Source of the DNA: Porticoccus sp950063125
GTDB lineage: Bacteria > Pseudomonadota > Gammaproteobacteria > Pseudomonadales > Porticoccaceae
Strand: one strand, 5' to 3'
Assembly: GCF_963973895.1 (NCBI RefSeq)
Contig: NZ_CAXBBF010000005.1
Length of the DNA stretch: 64,000 nt
Shown: positions 43,358-51,395 of the stretch, one piece after another
How the letters are laid out: each line of letters starts with the position of its first letter
Position numbering within the stretch: the first letter of the stretch is position 1
Position numbers and translations under genes: made by a program
Notes under the pieces: generated by a model
What the model was told of the DNA's origin: nothing
What the model saw: the letters and a program-made list of their open reading frames with translations, nothing else
Databases searched by the model: none

Positions 43358-44142
43358 AAGCTTTGCGCGCTTTGTGGAAAAAGACCCGTGCGCACAGCTT
43401 CGGCGTAGGCGTTCAGCGCGGCCGTCACATCACCGGTTTCTGCGAGAAAGTTTTTGGCGAAACTGGGCTGATGGGGTGACAGGCCGAGCATGTCGTAGAG
43501 TACTAACACCTGGGCGTCCGTGTCTGCACCCGCACCGATCCCGATCACTGGCGCGGCCAACGCCTCGGTAATTGTTTTTGCCAGAGTGGCGGGCACGCAC
43601 TCCAGTACCAGCAGGTCGATACCGGCTTTTTCCAGCGCCCTGGCATCGTTAATCATCTGTTCAGCGGCGGCCTCGTCCCGGCCCTGAACCCGATAGCCAC
43701 CAAGTTTGTTGACTGACTGGGGCGTAAGGCCGAGGTGGCCGCATACCGGGATGCCCCTCTCGGTCAGCATGGCGACTGTCCTTGCCAGCCAGGCCCCGCC
43801 CTCCAGTTTTACCACGTGGGCGCCGGCCTGCATGATCCGTGCGGCATTGTCCATCGCCTGTTGTTCCGTCGCATAGGCCATAAAAGGCAGGTCTGCCACA
43901 ATCAGGGATTTGCTGTTGCCCCGTCGCACAGCGCTGACGTGGTAGGCCATGTGCTCCATGGTGACGGGAAGCGTGCTGTCCTGCCCCTGTATGACGTTGC
44001 CCAGCGAGTCGCCTACCAGCACAACTTCAATGCCCACCTGTTCGATCAGTCGCGAGAAGGCGGCGTCATAAGCGGTGATTACCGGGAATTTGTCACCCTG
44101 CTGCTTGAGTTTGTACAGGGTGTTGATGGTGACCGTTTTCAT
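43354..44142 (-). CDS. panB: Ketopantoate hydroxymethyltransferase
   Basis: 262 residues from the ATG at 44142. It forms ketopantoate from ketoisovalerate and methylene-tetrahydrofolate, the first committed step of pantothenate synthesis. LVGDSLGNVIQGQDSTLPVT and VVKLEGG are the substrate and metal sites. In Pseudomonas panC normally follows; here the gene instead runs into the convergent GST gene, so panC must be elsewhere. A GTG at 44160 is an alternative start. Confidence 0.96.
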   Translation of the reverse strand: MKTVTINTLYKLKQQGDKFPVITAYDAAFSRLIEQVGIEVVLVGDSLGNVIQGQDSTLPVTMEHMAYHVSAVRRGNSKSLIVADLPFMAYATEQQAMDNAARIMQAGAHVVKLEGGAWLARTVAMLTERGIPVCGHLGLTPQSVNKLGGYRVQGRDEAAAEQMINDARALEKAGIDLLVLECVPATLAKTITEALAAPVIGIGAGADTDAQVLVLYDMLGLSPHQPSFAKNFLAETGDVTAALNAYAEAVRTGLFPQSAQSF

Positions 44143-44156
44143 GGGCGATGGTCCTG

Positions 44157-44840
44157 TCACAAGTGAGCTTGTGGATTGTAGTAGTGGCGTCCGGTCTTGA
44201 TGTTCAGCAAATAAGCCAGCAGGTTTTGGTAGTCCAGCTCATTATTGGCGAGATCAATGTCTGCTGCATTGACAATCAACAGTGGGGCCTCATCGTAATA
44301 GTAAAAAAAACGGGTGTAGGCATCGTTGAGCTGATGGAGATAGGTGGCGTCTATGGCTTTCTCTGCTTCGGTTCCGCGGCGCTGAACCCGGTCGAGCAAT
44401 ACTTCGGTGGGTGCCTGGAGATAAATCACCAGATCCGGTGTGGGGGCGTCGATGGTGAGCTGCTGGTACACCGTCTGATACAGCTTCAATTCATCATCGT
44501 CCAGCGTGATTTGGGCGAACAGTTGGTCTTTGTCGATCAGAAAATCTGCCACCCGGACCTGCTGGAAGATATCGCCTTGCCGCATTTCCTGAATTTGCCG
44601 GGCGCGGTGGAACAGGAAGAAAAGTTGTGCCGGAAGTGCTCCCGAGCGCCGATCTTCGTAAAAGCGCTCGAGGAAGGGGTTTTGTTCGGGCTCCTCCAGC
44701 AGCGTGTCGTAGTTAAAACTGCCCGCCAGTCGCTTGGCCAGCGTGGTTTTACCCACGCCAATCGGCCCTTCTACTGCAATAAACCCCGGCAGTTTCTGGT
44801 GTGCCTGGCGGGGCTTCAGATCGTTAGTCAGTTGTTCCAC
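44157..44840 (-). CDS. Deoxynucleoside kinase family protein
   Basis: 227 residues from a GTG at 44840, which follows GGAG by six bases and overlaps folK; ATG 44915 would lie deep inside folK. The P-loop is VEGPIGVGKTTL (about residue 24). ERFYEDRRSGALPAQLFFLFHR and the LID arginines (DRVQRRGTEAE) match the deoxyadenosine/deoxyguanosine kinase family. It would salvage deoxynucleosides. A kinase of this kind is often found between folK and panB. Substrate base not certain. Confidence 0.9.
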   Translation of the reverse strand: MEQLTNDLKPRQAHQKLPGFIAVEGPIGVGKTTLAKRLAGSFNYDTLLEEPEQNPFLERFYEDRRSGALPAQLFFLFHRARQIQEMRQGDIFQQVRVADFLIDKDQLFAQITLDDDELKLYQTVYQQLTIDAPTPDLVIYLQAPTEVLLDRVQRRGTEAEKAIDATYLHQLNDAYTRFFYYYDEAPLLIVNAADIDLANNELDYQNLLAYLLNIKTGRHYYNPQAHL

Positions 44841-45333
44841 AGGGATCTCCAGACGAGAGGCGAACGATACCGTCAGATGGGCAGTTTTCCAAGTGTAAAA
44901 CCAGTGGCGTTCCATCGGGAAAAATCAGCTGGTCCGTGATCTCCGCCAATGGCAACAGGACAAAGTTCCTGAGGTGGAGTCCGGGATGGGGAACCTGCAG
45001 GTCGGCGTCGTCAATGACTTGCCTGCCATAAAGCAGAATATCCAGATCGAGGGTGCGCGGCCCCCAATGCCTGTCCTTTTTTCGCTGGTGAAGCTGCTCG
45101 ATGGCTTGCAGCGCCTCAAGCAGCTTTCGGGGGGTGAGTGATGTCTGAAGCTTGGCGACGCCATTGATGAAGTCCGGCTGGTCCTGTGGCCCCATTGGCG
45201 CGCTCCGATACCAGCTGGATATCGTCATCAGGCTGGTGCTTGGCAGAGATGCCAGTTCGATAACCGCGTTCCGGAGTTGTTGCAGTGGTTGGTCGAGGTT
45301 GCTACCCAGTCCGATATAGGTGATTTCAGTCAT
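44824..45333 (-). CDS. folK: 6-hydroxymethyl-7,8-dihydropterin pyrophosphokinase
   Basis: 169 residues from the ATG at 45333. FolK transfers pyrophosphate from ATP in folate synthesis. YIGLGSNLDQPLQQL and the metal/ATP signature DRHWGPRTLDLDILLY are present. It overlaps pcnB by eight bases and the kinase gene by 17, so pcnB-folK-kinase-panB is one transcription unit. Confidence 0.97.
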   Translation of the reverse strand: MTEITYIGLGSNLDQPLQQLRNAVIELASLPSTSLMTISSWYRSAPMGPQDQPDFINGVAKLQTSLTPRKLLEALQAIEQLHQRKKDRHWGPRTLDLDILLYGRQVIDDADLQVPHPGLHLRNFVLLPLAEITDQLIFPDGTPLVLHLENCPSDGIVRLSSGDPCGTTD

Positions 45334-46693
45334 GGTCTGGCTGAGCTGCAGCCGCTGGCCGACGCGGCCGCCGCCGACGACGTTTTTTGGTGGGTGTCGG
45401 CTCTGCCAGAGTGCTGACCATCTTGAGTCGCTGATCTTCGTCCATTTCCTGAAAGCGGGTCCACCAGACTCCCAGACCAGGTTCCAGTTCGCCGGCATCT
45501 TCCCGCAATAACAGGAAGTCATAACCGGCACGAAAACGTTTATTTTCCATCAGTCGGAAGGCCTGGCTGCCATTGCGGCGGGGCAGGCGTAATTGCATCT
45601 CCCAGATCTCTCGCATTGGCATACTGAAGCGGCGGGGAATGGCTACCCGCTGACAGGCTCGGTGGAGCACGTCTGCCGTGGCCTGTTGCAAGGCGTACAC
45701 CGGGGAGGTATTGGATCGCTCAAATTTCGTGTTGGCCTGTTTGACCGCCGGCCAGAGCAGTGCGGCAAACAAAAATGCCGGTGTCACCCGTTTGCCCGAG
45801 CGAATGCGTTTGTCGGTATTGGTCAGGGCCTGCTCGATAAACTCAAGGTACCAGCCGGGGTCTTCATCCAGGGCCTCTTCGGTAGCGGGAAACAACAGGC
45901 GAAACAGACCATACTCCCGGAGCAGTCGGAATGTGGCCAGGGCCTGACCATGCATCAGTAGTTTTAGGACCTCATCAAACAGCCGTGCCGGTGGAATGTC
46001 TGCCAGCAGGTGTGCCATTTTGCTGATGGCGGCGGCGCTTTTCCCCTCGATACTGAAGCCGAGTTTTCCGGCAAAGCGAATGGCTCGTAACATCCTGACC
46101 GGGTCTTCCCGGTAGCGCACCTCGGGGTCGCCGATGATTCTGATTATGCGCCTCTCTATGTCTGCCAGGCCATTGGCATAGTCATAGACGCTATTATCCT
46201 GCGGGTGGTAATAGAGTGCGTTCATGGTGAAATCGCGACGACTGGCATCTTCGTTGATAGAGCCGAAGAGGTTATCTCTCAGCAGAAGGCCCTTGGCGGA
46301 TCGGTGTGACTCATCCCGGCTATTTGAGCCCTGTTCGGTGTGATGGGCCCGAAAGGTGGTCACCTCGATGATTTCAGCACCCATGCGGACATGCACAATC
46401 TGGAAGCGGCGGCCGACGATACGGGCTCGCCGGAACAGTTTGTTTACCTGCTCGGGGGTGGCATCGGTGGCCACGTCGAAATCCTTGGGGTTCAGCCCCA
46501 GCATCAGGTCGCGGACACAGCCTCCGACTAGGTAGGCCTGAAAGCCATCACTGACGAGTTGTTCGACAACCTTTCTCGCACCACTGGTAATCTGCCTGGC
46601 GGAGAGCGGGTGCCCCCCGGAACGGACAATATGGGGTTCGCTGATAACTGGGAGAGCGTGTCTCCTGAAATATTTGGAAAGCTTCTTTAGCAT
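45326..46693 (-). CDS. pcnB: Poly(A) polymerase I
   Basis: 455 residues. PcnB adds poly(A) tails to RNA 3' ends and so marks them for decay. The nucleotidyltransferase motif VGGCVRDLMLG and the two catalytic Asp residues in PKDFDVATDA (about residues 73-80) are intact, with RRDFTMNALYY in the neck domain. The C-terminus is a very basic tail (KKRRRRRPRRP), as in E. coli PAP I, probably for RNA binding. The gene lies downstream of the predicted sRNA and a 20-bp palindrome. Confidence 0.96.
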   Translation of the reverse strand: MLKKLSKYFRRHALPVISEPHIVRSGGHPLSARQITSGARKVVEQLVSDGFQAYLVGGCVRDLMLGLNPKDFDVATDATPEQVNKLFRRARIVGRRFQIVHVRMGAEIIEVTTFRAHHTEQGSNSRDESHRSAKGLLLRDNLFGSINEDASRRDFTMNALYYHPQDNSVYDYANGLADIERRIIRIIGDPEVRYREDPVRMLRAIRFAGKLGFSIEGKSAAAISKMAHLLADIPPARLFDEVLKLLMHGQALATFRLLREYGLFRLLFPATEEALDEDPGWYLEFIEQALTNTDKRIRSGKRVTPAFLFAALLWPAVKQANTKFERSNTSPVYALQQATADVLHRACQRVAIPRRFSMPMREIWEMQLRLPRRNGSQAFRLMENKRFRAGYDFLLLREDAGELEPGLGVWWTRFQEMDEDQRLKMVSTLAEPTPTKKRRRRRPRRPAAAAQPDHD

Positions 46694-46771
46694 GTTGTGG
46701 TGGCGTAGACCCGTAAACTGGCGATTCTAGCACAGGGTATGACAAAAAGACCGTTGGCAGTCACGCTGACA

Positions 46772-46791
46772 TTGATCTGGAATCAGATCAA
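46772..46791 (-). promoter_or_regulatory. 20-bp palindrome upstream of pcnB
   Basis: TTGATCTG and CAGATCAA are perfect inverted arms with a four-base spacer, about 80 bases before the pcnB ATG. There is no T-run, so it looks like a regulator binding site rather than a terminator. A TAGAAT hexamer nearer to pcnB (about 46725) could be the -10 element. The regulator is unknown. Confidence 0.45.
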
Positions 46792-46818
46792 CTCGGGGGA
46801 CATTAAACGGGGGCCATT

Positions 46819-46846
46819 AAAAAAGGGGAAGCGTTCAAGCTTCCCC
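46819..46846 (-). terminator. Intrinsic terminator of the predicted sRNA
   Basis: On the minus strand GGGGAAGC (46846-46839), a six-base loop and GCTTCCCC (46832-46825) are followed by six T. It is a textbook rho-independent terminator that would end the predicted sRNA before pcnB. Confidence 0.9.
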
Positions 46847-46960
46847 CCGTATCCCATAGGCTATTGGTCGATGGGTCTACCCCCCTTATCAACCTCCTAG
46901 CAATCCATCCTGTATTATTTTTATTATTTATTTTTTTAATAGTTGCTGTTTTTATTGTGT
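46819..46960 (-). ncRNA. Predicted CbrB-dependent sRNA (short CrcZ-like)
   Basis: This is the cbrB-pcnB gap, the place of crcZ in Pseudomonas. From a sigma-54 promoter at 46970-46985 an RNA of about 141 nt would start near 46960. Its first 50 nt are A-rich and contain several AANAANAA motifs (such as AATAAAAA, AATAATAA, AAAAATAA), the pattern bound by Hfq/Crc. A stem follows (GCTA-GGA-GGTTGAT at 46901-46888 with ATCGACC-AA-TAGC at 46872-46860), then the terminator. Known CrcZ/Y/X RNAs are much longer (about 350-400 nt), so this would be a compact form. Homology is inferred from position and architecture, not from alignment. A four-GGA RsmY-like role is the alternative. Confidence 0.7.
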
Positions 46961-46969
46961 CTTTAAAAT

Positions 46970-46985
46970 AGCAGGAAGCGTGCCA
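46970..46985 (-). promoter_or_regulatory. Sigma-54 promoter of the sRNA
   Basis: TGGCACG-N4-CTGCT on the minus strand: the -24 box TGGCAC (46985-46980) is perfect and the -12 box has one change (CTGC for TTGC). The GG and GC dinucleotides are ten bases apart, as required. The adjacent gene encodes a sigma-54 activator (CbrB-like). Confidence 0.85.
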
Positions 46986-47011
46986 GAAAATTAAAACCTT
47001 TATAAACAGAG

Positions 47012-47097
47012 TGTTACGTAATTTTTTGTGACGTGTCGCACATAAATTAATCTGTTTTGTTACCTATCTACACGACGATCTGATTAATAAGGTAACA
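47012..47097 (-). promoter_or_regulatory. Three GTAACA-type activator sites
   Basis: Upstream of the sigma-54 promoter, minus-strand TGTTACC (47097-47091) and GGTAACA (47064-47058) form a 7-bp inverted pair 26 bases apart, and CGTAACA follows at 47018-47012. Three related half-sites before a sigma-54 promoter are the expected layout of an enhancer. GTAACA-type sites are, as I recall, those reported for CbrB in Pseudomonas. Confidence 0.6.
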
Positions 47098-47120
47098 GTT
47101 GGTTTTGGTTGCGCAGCTCA

Positions 47121-48491
47121 CTAATCATTTTTCTGCCGTGGGATACCCAGCTTCTGGCGTCGTTCCCACAGGCATTTTCGACTGATGCCCAGTTTTCTGG
47201 CCAGTTCGGTTTCGCTCATGGCTTCCTGGTGTTCCAGTACAAAGCGGGTGAAATAATCCTCGAGTGACAACCCTTCCGGGGGGTCTGTGTCGATATGCTT
47301 GATATTGGCTGGAGTCGAACGTAGACGACTGGGTTCGTCCCCAACTTCCACCAATGACAGTTCAATGCCCAGCAAGTCATGACTGATCTGCTCGTTCTCA
47401 TCACACAGAATACTGGCCCGCTCCAGGGAGTTCTCCAGCTCGCGGATATTGCCCGGCCAGTTGTACATGGTAATGGCCTGGATGGCATCCGGTGCCAGCT
47501 TGAGATTTTGCCTGTCGAGCTTTTGGCCCTGTTTGGCCAACAGCATGTCAGCAATTTCCAGGATATCCTTACCCCGTTCCCGCAATGGTGGCAGGTTCAG
47601 ATTAACCACGTTGATCCGGTAAAACAGGTCTTCGCGAAAGCGACCCTGTTCGCAGAGTTTTTTCAGATTGCGATGGGTCGCTGCCACAAGGCGAACATCC
47701 ACCTTGCGTGACTTGACCGAGCCGATGGCACGGACCTCTTTTTCCTGTAATACCCGCAACAGCCTTGCCTGGGCTTCCAGTGGCAGTTCGCCCACTTCAT
47801 CCAGGAACAGTGTGCCGCCATCGGCAGCTGCGACAAGACCTTTGCGTGCTTCAGTGGCGCCGGTAAATGCCCCTTTCTCATGGCCAAACAATTCCGCTTC
47901 GATCAGTGTTTCCGGGATCGCGGCGCAGTTAACACAGATAAGTTGTTTTTTTGCCCGAGGACTCTCATTGTGAATGGCGCTGGCAGCCAGTTCTTTGCCG
48001 GTGCCGGTTTCCCCATGGATCAGAACTGTTGCATCGGTTCGGGCCACTTTTTGAATAATATTGTAAACGGTTTTCATGGCGGGACTTGAGCCGATCATGC
48101 CGCGATTGGACAGGTCGGGGGCATGGCGCTGTCCGACAGGACGTGGCTTGTCCATGATGCGGGTTACAGCTTCCAACAGCTCCGCATGGTCGAAAGGCTT
48201 GGGGATGTAATCGACTGCACCCATGCGCATGGTTTCCACGGCGCATTTCAGGCTGGCGTAGCTGGTCATGATCAATACCGGCACTGCGCCGGCCAGCTGA
48301 ATCAGGTCGGTGCCCGGTGCGCCAGGAAGTCGCAGATCGCTGATAATCATTGAAAAGTCAGTGAGCTCAAAACGATTGAGCGCGTCTTCGATATTTTTTG
48401 CTTCACGGGTCTCGAAATGGTGATGTTCAAGCAGCCTTCTCAGTGAAGTGCGAAAAATATCTTCGTCTTCAACAATCAGAATCTTGTTCAT
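47121..48491 (-). CDS. cbrB: CbrB-like sigma-54 response regulator
   Basis: 456 residues, an NtrC-class activator. The receiver domain (1-120) has the acidic pocket, phospho-acceptor Asp in MIISDLRLPGAPGTD, then Thr and Lys. The AAA+ domain has GETGTGKELA and GAFTGAT (the sigma-54 contact), and the Fis-type HTH is at the C-terminus (ETELARKLGISRKCLWERR). DLRLPGAPGTDLIQLA and the gene order dksA-gluQ-x-cbrB-pcnB identify it as CbrB. In Pseudomonas CbrB controls carbon/nitrogen balance through crcZ. The partner kinase gene cbrA is missing here. Confidence 0.9.
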   Translation of the reverse strand: MNKILIVEDEDIFRTSLRRLLEHHHFETREAKNIEDALNRFELTDFSMIISDLRLPGAPGTDLIQLAGAVPVLIMTSYASLKCAVETMRMGAVDYIPKPFDHAELLEAVTRIMDKPRPVGQRHAPDLSNRGMIGSSPAMKTVYNIIQKVARTDATVLIHGETGTGKELAASAIHNESPRAKKQLICVNCAAIPETLIEAELFGHEKGAFTGATEARKGLVAAADGGTLFLDEVGELPLEAQARLLRVLQEKEVRAIGSVKSRKVDVRLVAATHRNLKKLCEQGRFREDLFYRINVVNLNLPPLRERGKDILEIADMLLAKQGQKLDRQNLKLAPDAIQAITMYNWPGNIRELENSLERASILCDENEQISHDLLGIELSLVEVGDEPSRLRSTPANIKHIDTDPPEGLSLEDYFTRFVLEHQEAMSETELARKLGISRKCLWERRQKLGIPRQKND

Positions 48492-48538
48492 GGCGAACCT
48501 GTATCAATAAGCGATCTGGTTTGCTTGCCGACCCGGGG

Positions 48539-48567
48539 ATAATGCTCTATTAGAGTCGGTCAGACAA
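48539..48567 (-). promoter_or_regulatory. Putative sigma-70 promoter of cbrB
   Basis: Minus strand TTGTCT (48567-48562), 17 bases, CATTAT (48544-48539). Each box matches four of six consensus bases. It lies in the 105-base gap between gluQ and cbrB and would give cbrB its own transcription. Confidence 0.45.
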
Positions 48568-48596
48568 TTTAGGCAATGGGGCGGATGCTGTTCATT

Positions 48597-49493
48597 CTAC
48601 AGTGCCGGCGCCGGTATTTGTATCAATTGGGGTAATTGAGTCCGGTGCCAGTTGCGTACGCCCCACTCGAGCAATACTTCCGGATTGGTGGTCGGCAGGT
48701 CAGCGGGCGGTTGCATGCCCAGCCAGTGCATGGCCGCGAGAAGGTTGGCCCCAGCCCGTTGGTTGTCCACCGGCGGTGCCAGGTTTTGTTTGCTGAGTTT
48801 GTGCCCCTGCTCATTGACAGCGATCGGGAGATGCCCGTAGACGGGAGTCGGCAAGGTTAACAGTTGCTGCAGGCAGACTTGCCTCGCCGTGGAGTCAAGT
48901 AAATCGCTGCCGCGGATAATGTGGCTGATACCCTGGTATGCGTCATCTACGACAACCGCCAGTTGGTAGGCAAACAGGCCATCTTTGCGAAGGAGCACGA
49001 AATCGCCCGCGGTTTGCCTGACCCATTGTTGTTGTCGGCCCTGAAAAAGATCGGTGAACTCGATAGAGCAGTTGTCGGGAACCGACAGTCGGAGAGCATG
49101 TGGTTGACGGGGATCGCCGGGAACACAGCTGCGCTGATGCAGGCCGCCGGTATCTTGCAGGACCTGGCGACTGCAATGGCAGGGGTACGCGAGGCCGCTG
49201 TGGCTGAGTTTTTCCAGTGCGGCAAGGTAAGCCTCGCTGCGCTGGCTCTGGTAGAGGGGCTGTCCATCCCAGAGCAGGCTGTGGGCTTCGAGTTGGCGGA
49301 GGATGGTATCTTCAGCGCCGGGCAGCTGGCGGGGGGGATCGATATCCTCCATGCGCACCAGCCAGGTTCCGCCCTGAGCTTTTGCATCAAGATAGCTGGC
49401 CAGCGCGGTAACCAGTGAACCAAAATGCAATGGGCCGGTGGGAGAAGGCGCAAAACGCCCTGTGTAGGCGGGGTTATTACGGGGTGAGACCAT
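48597..49493 (-). CDS. gluQ: Glutamyl-Q tRNA(Asp) synthetase
   Basis: 298 residues from the ATG at 49493. A truncated GluRS paralogue that attaches glutamate to queuosine in tRNA(Asp). RFAPSPTGPLHFGSL is the HIGH-containing start, and the KMSKS equivalent is GHKLSKQNLAP. The zinc site CHCSRQ...C is recognisable. It lacks the anticodon-binding domain. A TTG at 49514 is an alternative start. It follows dksA by 42 bases. Confidence 0.95.
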   Translation of the reverse strand: MVSPRNNPAYTGRFAPSPTGPLHFGSLVTALASYLDAKAQGGTWLVRMEDIDPPRQLPGAEDTILRQLEAHSLLWDGQPLYQSQRSEAYLAALEKLSHSGLAYPCHCSRQVLQDTGGLHQRSCVPGDPRQPHALRLSVPDNCSIEFTDLFQGRQQQWVRQTAGDFVLLRKDGLFAYQLAVVVDDAYQGISHIIRGSDLLDSTARQVCLQQLLTLPTPVYGHLPIAVNEQGHKLSKQNLAPPVDNQRAGANLLAAMHWLGMQPPADLPTTNPEVLLEWGVRNWHRTQLPQLIQIPAPAL

Positions 49494-49535
49494 AGCAGCT
49501 GAGGGAAGTAGCAAATTGCCATTTCCCTCAAGGCG

Positions 49536-49982
49536 TCAACCACCGGTCAGTTGCTTTTCCCTGATTTCATCAAGGGTTTTACAGTCGACACAAAGGTTTG
49601 CCGTGGGGCGTGCTTCCAGGCGCCGGATGCCGATCTCAACACCACACTGATCACAAAAACCGTAGTCGTTGGCTTCGATTCGCTCGATGGTGCTGTCAAT
49701 TTTCCTGATCAGTTTTCGCTCCCGGTCGCGGGTTCTCAGCTCCAGGCTGAATTCCTCCTCCTGTGTGGCGCGGTCGGCAGGATCCGGGAAGTTGGCCGCT
49801 TCATCCTTCATGTGGGATACGGTTCGATCAACTTCTTCCATCAGCTCGCGTTTCCAGGCCAGCAGAATCTGCTTGAAGTGGCTGCGCTGATTGTCGTTCA
49901 TGAACTCCTCACCCTTCTTTTCCTTGTAGGGGGTGAAGCCATGAAGTGAGGCAATGGTGACAGTTTCTGCTTTCTTAGGCAT
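49536..49982 (-). CDS. dksA: RNA polymerase-binding factor DksA
   Basis: 148 residues from the ATG at 49982 (E. coli 151). DksA works with ppGpp in the RNA polymerase secondary channel. The coiled-coil tip DPADRATQEEEF carries the two key Asp/Ala residues (DxxDxA). The four zinc cysteines (CDQC and CVDC) are present, so it is the classical zinc form. Upstream in-frame codons lack a start with a ribosome-binding site. Confidence 0.97.
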   Translation of the reverse strand: MPKKAETVTIASLHGFTPYKEKKGEEFMNDNQRSHFKQILLAWKRELMEEVDRTVSHMKDEAANFPDPADRATQEEEFSLELRTRDRERKLIRKIDSTIERIEANDYGFCDQCGVEIGIRRLEARPTANLCVDCKTLDEIREKQLTGG

Positions 49983-50234
49983 CTTTTTCCATTCTCGGTA
50001 ATTTGCGAGACCCGCGTTTATAGTGCCAGCGGGAAAATTTTTCAAGTAAAAAAACTGTTTTCCCAATATTAAACAATTATCGACGTGTACGGGACGGTGC
50101 AATTGCAAGGCCAGAGTATAGCAATTTGTACCCTCTGTTTGGTTAACAGTGAAATCATCGCATAATGCGAAGGGTAATCCTAAACACCGATGACATTTTC
50201 CAGAAGTAGTGTTGTAGCTCAAGGGCAGAATATC

Positions 50235-51395
50235 ATGCAAACAGCGGAAAGAACCCGCCAGCTAACCTCTTTCAAAGTGGTGGATTTTCTTGAAGCTGCA
50301 AAGCGGCTTGAGGCAGCGGGCCGGGATATCATTCACATGGAGATTGGTGAACCCCGCTTCGCTACCGCAACCCCGATTGTTGAAGCGGCCCGTTTGGCGC
50401 TGGATCAGGGTAAAACAGGATATACGCCGTCCTGCGGTATTCCCGAACTGCGTCTTGCCATCAGTGATTATTATCGCCAGCGCTACGGTGTAGCGGTTGA
50501 TTCTGAGCGCGTGATTGTCACCACCGGTAGCAGTGCCGCCCTGGGGATGGTCTTTGAACTGTTGCTGAATCCCGGTGATGGATTCTTGTTGGCGGACCCC
50601 GGTTATCCCTGTAATGCCAATTTTGTCCGGCGACTGGATGCTGAACCCCAGCTTGTACCGGTGGGCCCTGAGCACAATTATCAGTTGACCGCAGAACTGG
50701 TCAATCGTCACTGGCAGGCGAATACGGTCGGCGCAATGATCGCAACCCCCAGTAACCCTACCGGGTCGGTCATTGACCGGGATCAGATATCAGGCTTGTA
50801 TCGGGCAGTTACCTCCCAGGGTGGCACACTGGTGGTGGATGAGATTTATCACGGCCTGACTTACACGGCTGCGCCGCCCAGTTCTGCCCTTGAGGTGGCG
50901 GAGGATGTACTGGTGGTAAACAGCTTCTCCAAGTATTTTGGGATGACCGGCTGGCGGCTGGGCTGGGTGGTCGTACCCGAGGCATTTGTCGATCTGATTA
51001 CGGTGATGGTTCAGAATTTTTATATTGCCAGTCCGACCCTGTCGCAGTATGCAGCGCTTGCGGCCTTTCAACCGGAGACCCTGTCGATACTGGATGGGCG
51101 TTGTGCGGAATTTCAAAAGCGCCGGGACTATCTGGTGCCGGCACTGCAGCAACTCGGGTTTGCTGTTGCCGGACTGCCCGAGGGTGCCTTTTATGTCTAC
51201 GCAGATGTGTCTGCCTTGACCGATAACTGTGAAGATTTCTGCTGGCGGTTGTTGAACGAGCACGGCGTGGCCTGTACCCCGGGTACGGATTTTGGTCAGT
51301 ATCGCGCCAGTCAGCATGTGCGTTTTGCCTATACCGAACCACTGCCGCGATTACAGTTGGCGGTGCAGCGGATTGAGCGGGCGTTGCAGTCATGA
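50235..51395 (+). CDS. Class I/II pyridoxal-phosphate aminotransferase
   Basis: 386 residues from the ATG at 50235. A fold-type I aminotransferase; the PLP lysine is in NSFSKYFGMTGWRLGW (about residue 234), with NPTG in ATPSNPTGS. It is the PA4722-like gene found next to dksA in Pseudomonas. The amino acid handled is not known; aspartate or an aromatic substrate is likely. Its stop overlaps sfsA as ATGA. Confidence 0.93.
   Translation: MQTAERTRQLTSFKVVDFLEAAKRLEAAGRDIIHMEIGEPRFATATPIVEAARLALDQGKTGYTPSCGIPELRLAISDYYRQRYGVAVDSERVIVTTGSSAALGMVFELLLNPGDGFLLADPGYPCNANFVRRLDAEPQLVPVGPEHNYQLTAELVNRHWQANTVGAMIATPSNPTGSVIDRDQISGLYRAVTSQGGTLVVDEIYHGLTYTAAPPSSALEVAEDVLVVNSFSKYFGMTGWRLGWVVVPEAFVDLITVMVQNFYIASPTLSQYAALAAFQPETLSILDGRCAEFQKRRDYLVPALQQLGFAVAGLPEGAFYVYADVSALTDNCEDFCWRLLNEHGVACTPGTDFGQYRASQHVRFAYTEPLPRLQLAVQRIERALQS

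Noticed and set aside
46861..46910. Short open frame TTG ATA AGG after AGGAGG in the predicted sRNA
   Set aside because: The AGGAGG is followed directly by TTG with no spacer and lies inside the paired stem; the peptide has no family. A structured RNA explains the sequence better.
46825..46912. RsmY/RsmZ-type (CsrA-sequestering) RNA
   Set aside because: Four GGA motifs occur, but most are in stems or at helix edges rather than in hairpin loops, and the position next to CbrB with AANAANAA motifs fits CrcZ better. Kept as an alternative.
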